Shown here: one piece after another, positions 5,677 to 7,073 of the stretch
How the letters are laid out: the number at the start of each line of letters is the position of its first letter
Numbering within the stretch: position 1 is the first letter of the stretch
NCBI GenBank assembly: GCA_015657395.1
Contig: JADLKI010000005.1
Coordinates: 70,028-77,100 of the forward strand
Length of the DNA: 7,073 nt
Reading direction: 5' to 3'
Origin: Spirochaetales bacterium
Lineage (GTDB): Bacteria > Spirochaetota > Spirochaetia > Treponematales > Rectinemataceae
The notes under the pieces: generated by a model
What the model was told of the DNA's origin: nothing
Databases searched by the model: none
The model's input: the letters and a program-made list of their open reading frames with translations, nothing else
Program-made: the position numbers and the translations under genes

Positions 5677-6653
5677 TGTCCGTCGTGATCAGATCTATTT
5701 CTTCCTATGTGCCTCCTATCCGGATCACCAACGATGAGCTCGCGGCACGGATGGAGACCACCGATGAATGGATTCGCTCCCACACCGGCATAGGGGCACG
5801 GCATATTGCCCCCGACGGCGTACAGACGAGCGGCATGGCCATAAGTGCCGCACAGAGCGCGCTGGAGAAGGCAAAAATCGCTCCCCGCGATATCGACTAC
5901 GTCATCGTTGCGACCGCTACGCCCGATTACTTCGGTTTTCCGGCGACGGCGTGCATTGTGCAGGACAAACTCGGGGCCTATGGGGCATCGGCCTTCGACG
6001 TGACCGCCGGCTGCACCGGCTTCATCTATGCGCTCAATGTCGCCGCAAGCATGCTCGAGGCATCGCATGGAGGACACGCGCTGGTCATCGGGGCCGACAG
6101 TCTGAGCCGAATTACAGACTGGAACGACCGGTCGACCGCAGTGCTCTTTGGCGACGGAGCGGGCGCCGCGGTGCTGTCCCGCATCGATGAGGCTGGCCGC
6201 GGATGCCTCTCTTTTATACTCGGAGCCGACGGAGGCGGGGCAAAAGACCTGTACCTCGTCCAGCCGGAGAGGACGCAGGCCTTCTCCCGTCAGGAGCCGG
6301 TCGTACCCGTGATTTCGATGAACGGCAAGAAGGTATATGACTTTGCGGTGAAATCGATCACGGTCGCCATAGAGCGGCTGCTCCACAAGACTGTCTATCG
6401 CCTTGAGGACTTTTCCTGGATCGTGCCCCATCAGGCGAACGCGCGCATTGTGCAGGCCGCCGCCAAGCGCTTCTCGATCCCCATGGAAAAAATCTACATG
6501 AATATAGAAGAGTATGCGAACACTTCCTCGGCGAGCATCCCCCTTGCGCTCTCCGAGATGGATGAAAAGTCCCTCCTGAAACCCAACGATCTGGTGATGC
6601 TCGTCGGTTTCGGAGCGGGGCTCACCTATGGTGCGGCCGTCGTCCGATGGTAA
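5676..6653 (+). CDS. fabH: 3-oxoacyl-ACP synthase III (KAS III)
   Basis: A 325-residue FabH, which starts type II fatty acid synthesis by condensing an acyl-CoA (acetyl-CoA or branched) with malonyl-ACP in the cytoplasm. The thiolase-fold catalytic triad is complete: Cys113 in DVTAGCTGF, His252 in IVPHQANARI and Asn282 in YANTSSASIPLAL, close to C112, H244 and N274 of E. coli. N-terminal TTDEWIRSHTGIGARHI (28-44), LFGDGAGAAVL and the C-terminal VGFGAGLTYGAAVVRW are family signatures. ATG 5676 has AAGGAG 8 bases upstream; ATG 5670 is in frame but only 2 bases away, and TTG 5637 lacks support. It lies 105 bases after ftsH with its own promoter and 25 bases before fabF, so fabH and fabF are probably one operon. 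Length and residues are normal; primer preference is not predictable here. Confidence 0.96.
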   Translation: MSVVIRSISSYVPPIRITNDELAARMETTDEWIRSHTGIGARHIAPDGVQTSGMAISAAQSALEKAKIAPRDIDYVIVATATPDYFGFPATACIVQDKLGAYGASAFDVTAGCTGFIYALNVAASMLEASHGGHALVIGADSLSRITDWNDRSTAVLFGDGAGAAVLSRIDEAGRGCLSFILGADGGGAKDLYLVQPERTQAFSRQEPVVPVISMNGKKVYDFAVKSITVAIERLLHKTVYRLEDFSWIVPHQANARIVQAAAKRFSIPMEKIYMNIEEYANTSSASIPLALSEMDEKSLLKPNDLVMLVGFGAGLTYGAAVVRW

Positions 6654-6678
6654 AAAAACAGTGTACGGAGATACAAAC

Positions 6679-7073
6679 ATGCAGGTAGAAGTCGCAGTCA
6701 CCGGGCTTGGAGTGATAAGCCCTATCGGGAATTCCGTCGATGAATTCTGGAGCAGCTGTACAGGCGGAGTGAGTGGTGTCGGTCCAATTACGCACTTCGA
6801 TGCATCGAAGGTGGAGAGCAGGATAGCGGCAGAGGTCAAGAATTTCGACCCTTCCCTCTGGATCGAAAGAAAAGAAGCCCGAAAAATGGCCCTCTTCTCC
6901 CAATATGCCCTTGCGGCGGCTGTCCAGGCCTGGGGCGACGCAGGGCTTCCGGAGACCGGTGGGCATATAGATCCCGAACGCATCGCGGTCGTCGTGGGAA
7001 ACGGCATCGGCGGGCTGGAAGTGTTCACCGAGTCTCATGCCAAAATGCTGCAGGATGGACCCGACCGGATACC
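6679..7073 (+). CDS. fabF: 3-oxoacyl-ACP synthase II (KAS II), N-terminal part
   Basis: The first 131 codons of a FabF-type condensing enzyme, which elongates acyl-ACP with malonyl-ACP; the frame is open to the right edge. The family is about 410 residues, so two thirds, including the catalytic Cys and both His, lie outside. The N-terminus VAVTGLGVISPIGNSVDEFW (5-24), the GVSGVGPITHFD segment, the FSQYALAAAVQAW helix and VVVGNGIGGLEVF (KAS II consensus GSGIGGL, here Asn for Ser) identify it. GGAG (6667-6670) is 8 bases upstream of the ATG. Only 25 bases separate it from fabH and no terminator lies between, supporting co-transcription. A FabB-like KAS I cannot be fully excluded from the fragment. 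Confidence 0.9.
   Translation, partial: MQVEVAVTGLGVISPIGNSVDEFWSSCTGGVSGVGPITHFDASKVESRIAAEVKNFDPSLWIERKEARKMALFSQYALAAAVQAWGDAGLPETGGHIDPERIAVVVGNGIGGLEVFTESHAKMLQDGPDRI

Noticed and set aside
5643..7028. 461-codon minus-strand open frame opposite fabH and fabF
   Set aside because: It spans two well-identified genes antisense, including their spacer, and its translation shows no family features.

Overview
The window looks like ordinary bacterial chromosome, most plausibly from a spirochaete (Spirochaetota, Treponema-like, moderately GC-rich). The basis is suggestive only: groES stands alone rather than in a groESL operon, as in Treponema and Borrelia; the transporter is a divergent member of its family; and the carbohydrate-binding protein is of a type common in sugar-using spirochaetes. 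No CRISPR array, prophage, toxin-antitoxin pair or intact mobile element is visible, and I see no convincing new multi-gene system.

Left part (1-1083, minus strand): the N-terminal 252 residues of a secreted sugar-ABC-transporter solute-binding protein, running off the left edge. Its promoter carries a LacI-family-like CCGG palindrome at the expected transcription start. A 171-base gene-poor spacer follows, then a tRNA-Arg(CCT) gene with its own promoter.

Middle (1188-3275): a plus-strand membrane protein of the dicarboxylate/amino acid:cation symporter (SDF) family whose hallmark ion-binding motif is replaced. Next is a fructose-type PTS EIIA (PtsN-like) gene broken by an apparent one-base loss in a C run. 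A strong bidirectional terminator is shared with the convergent single groES gene.

Right part (3276-7073): groES and ftsH are divergently transcribed from a 264-base spacer that holds a good groES promoter, a GC-rich hairpin and a possible RNA switch in the ftsH leader. ftsH encodes a complete membrane AAA+ zinc protease. It is followed by fabH (KAS III), whose promoter holds a perfect palindrome over the -10 and whose leader hairpin displays the Shine-Dalgarno in its loop. The 5' part of fabF (KAS II) then runs off the right edge. fabH and fabF are a fatty-acid initiation and elongation pair. groES and ftsH are protein-quality-control genes sharing one control region.

The most useful leads are regulatory: the fabH operator and hairpin, the ftsH leader, the LacI-like site, and the ptsN frameshift, which needs an error check first.
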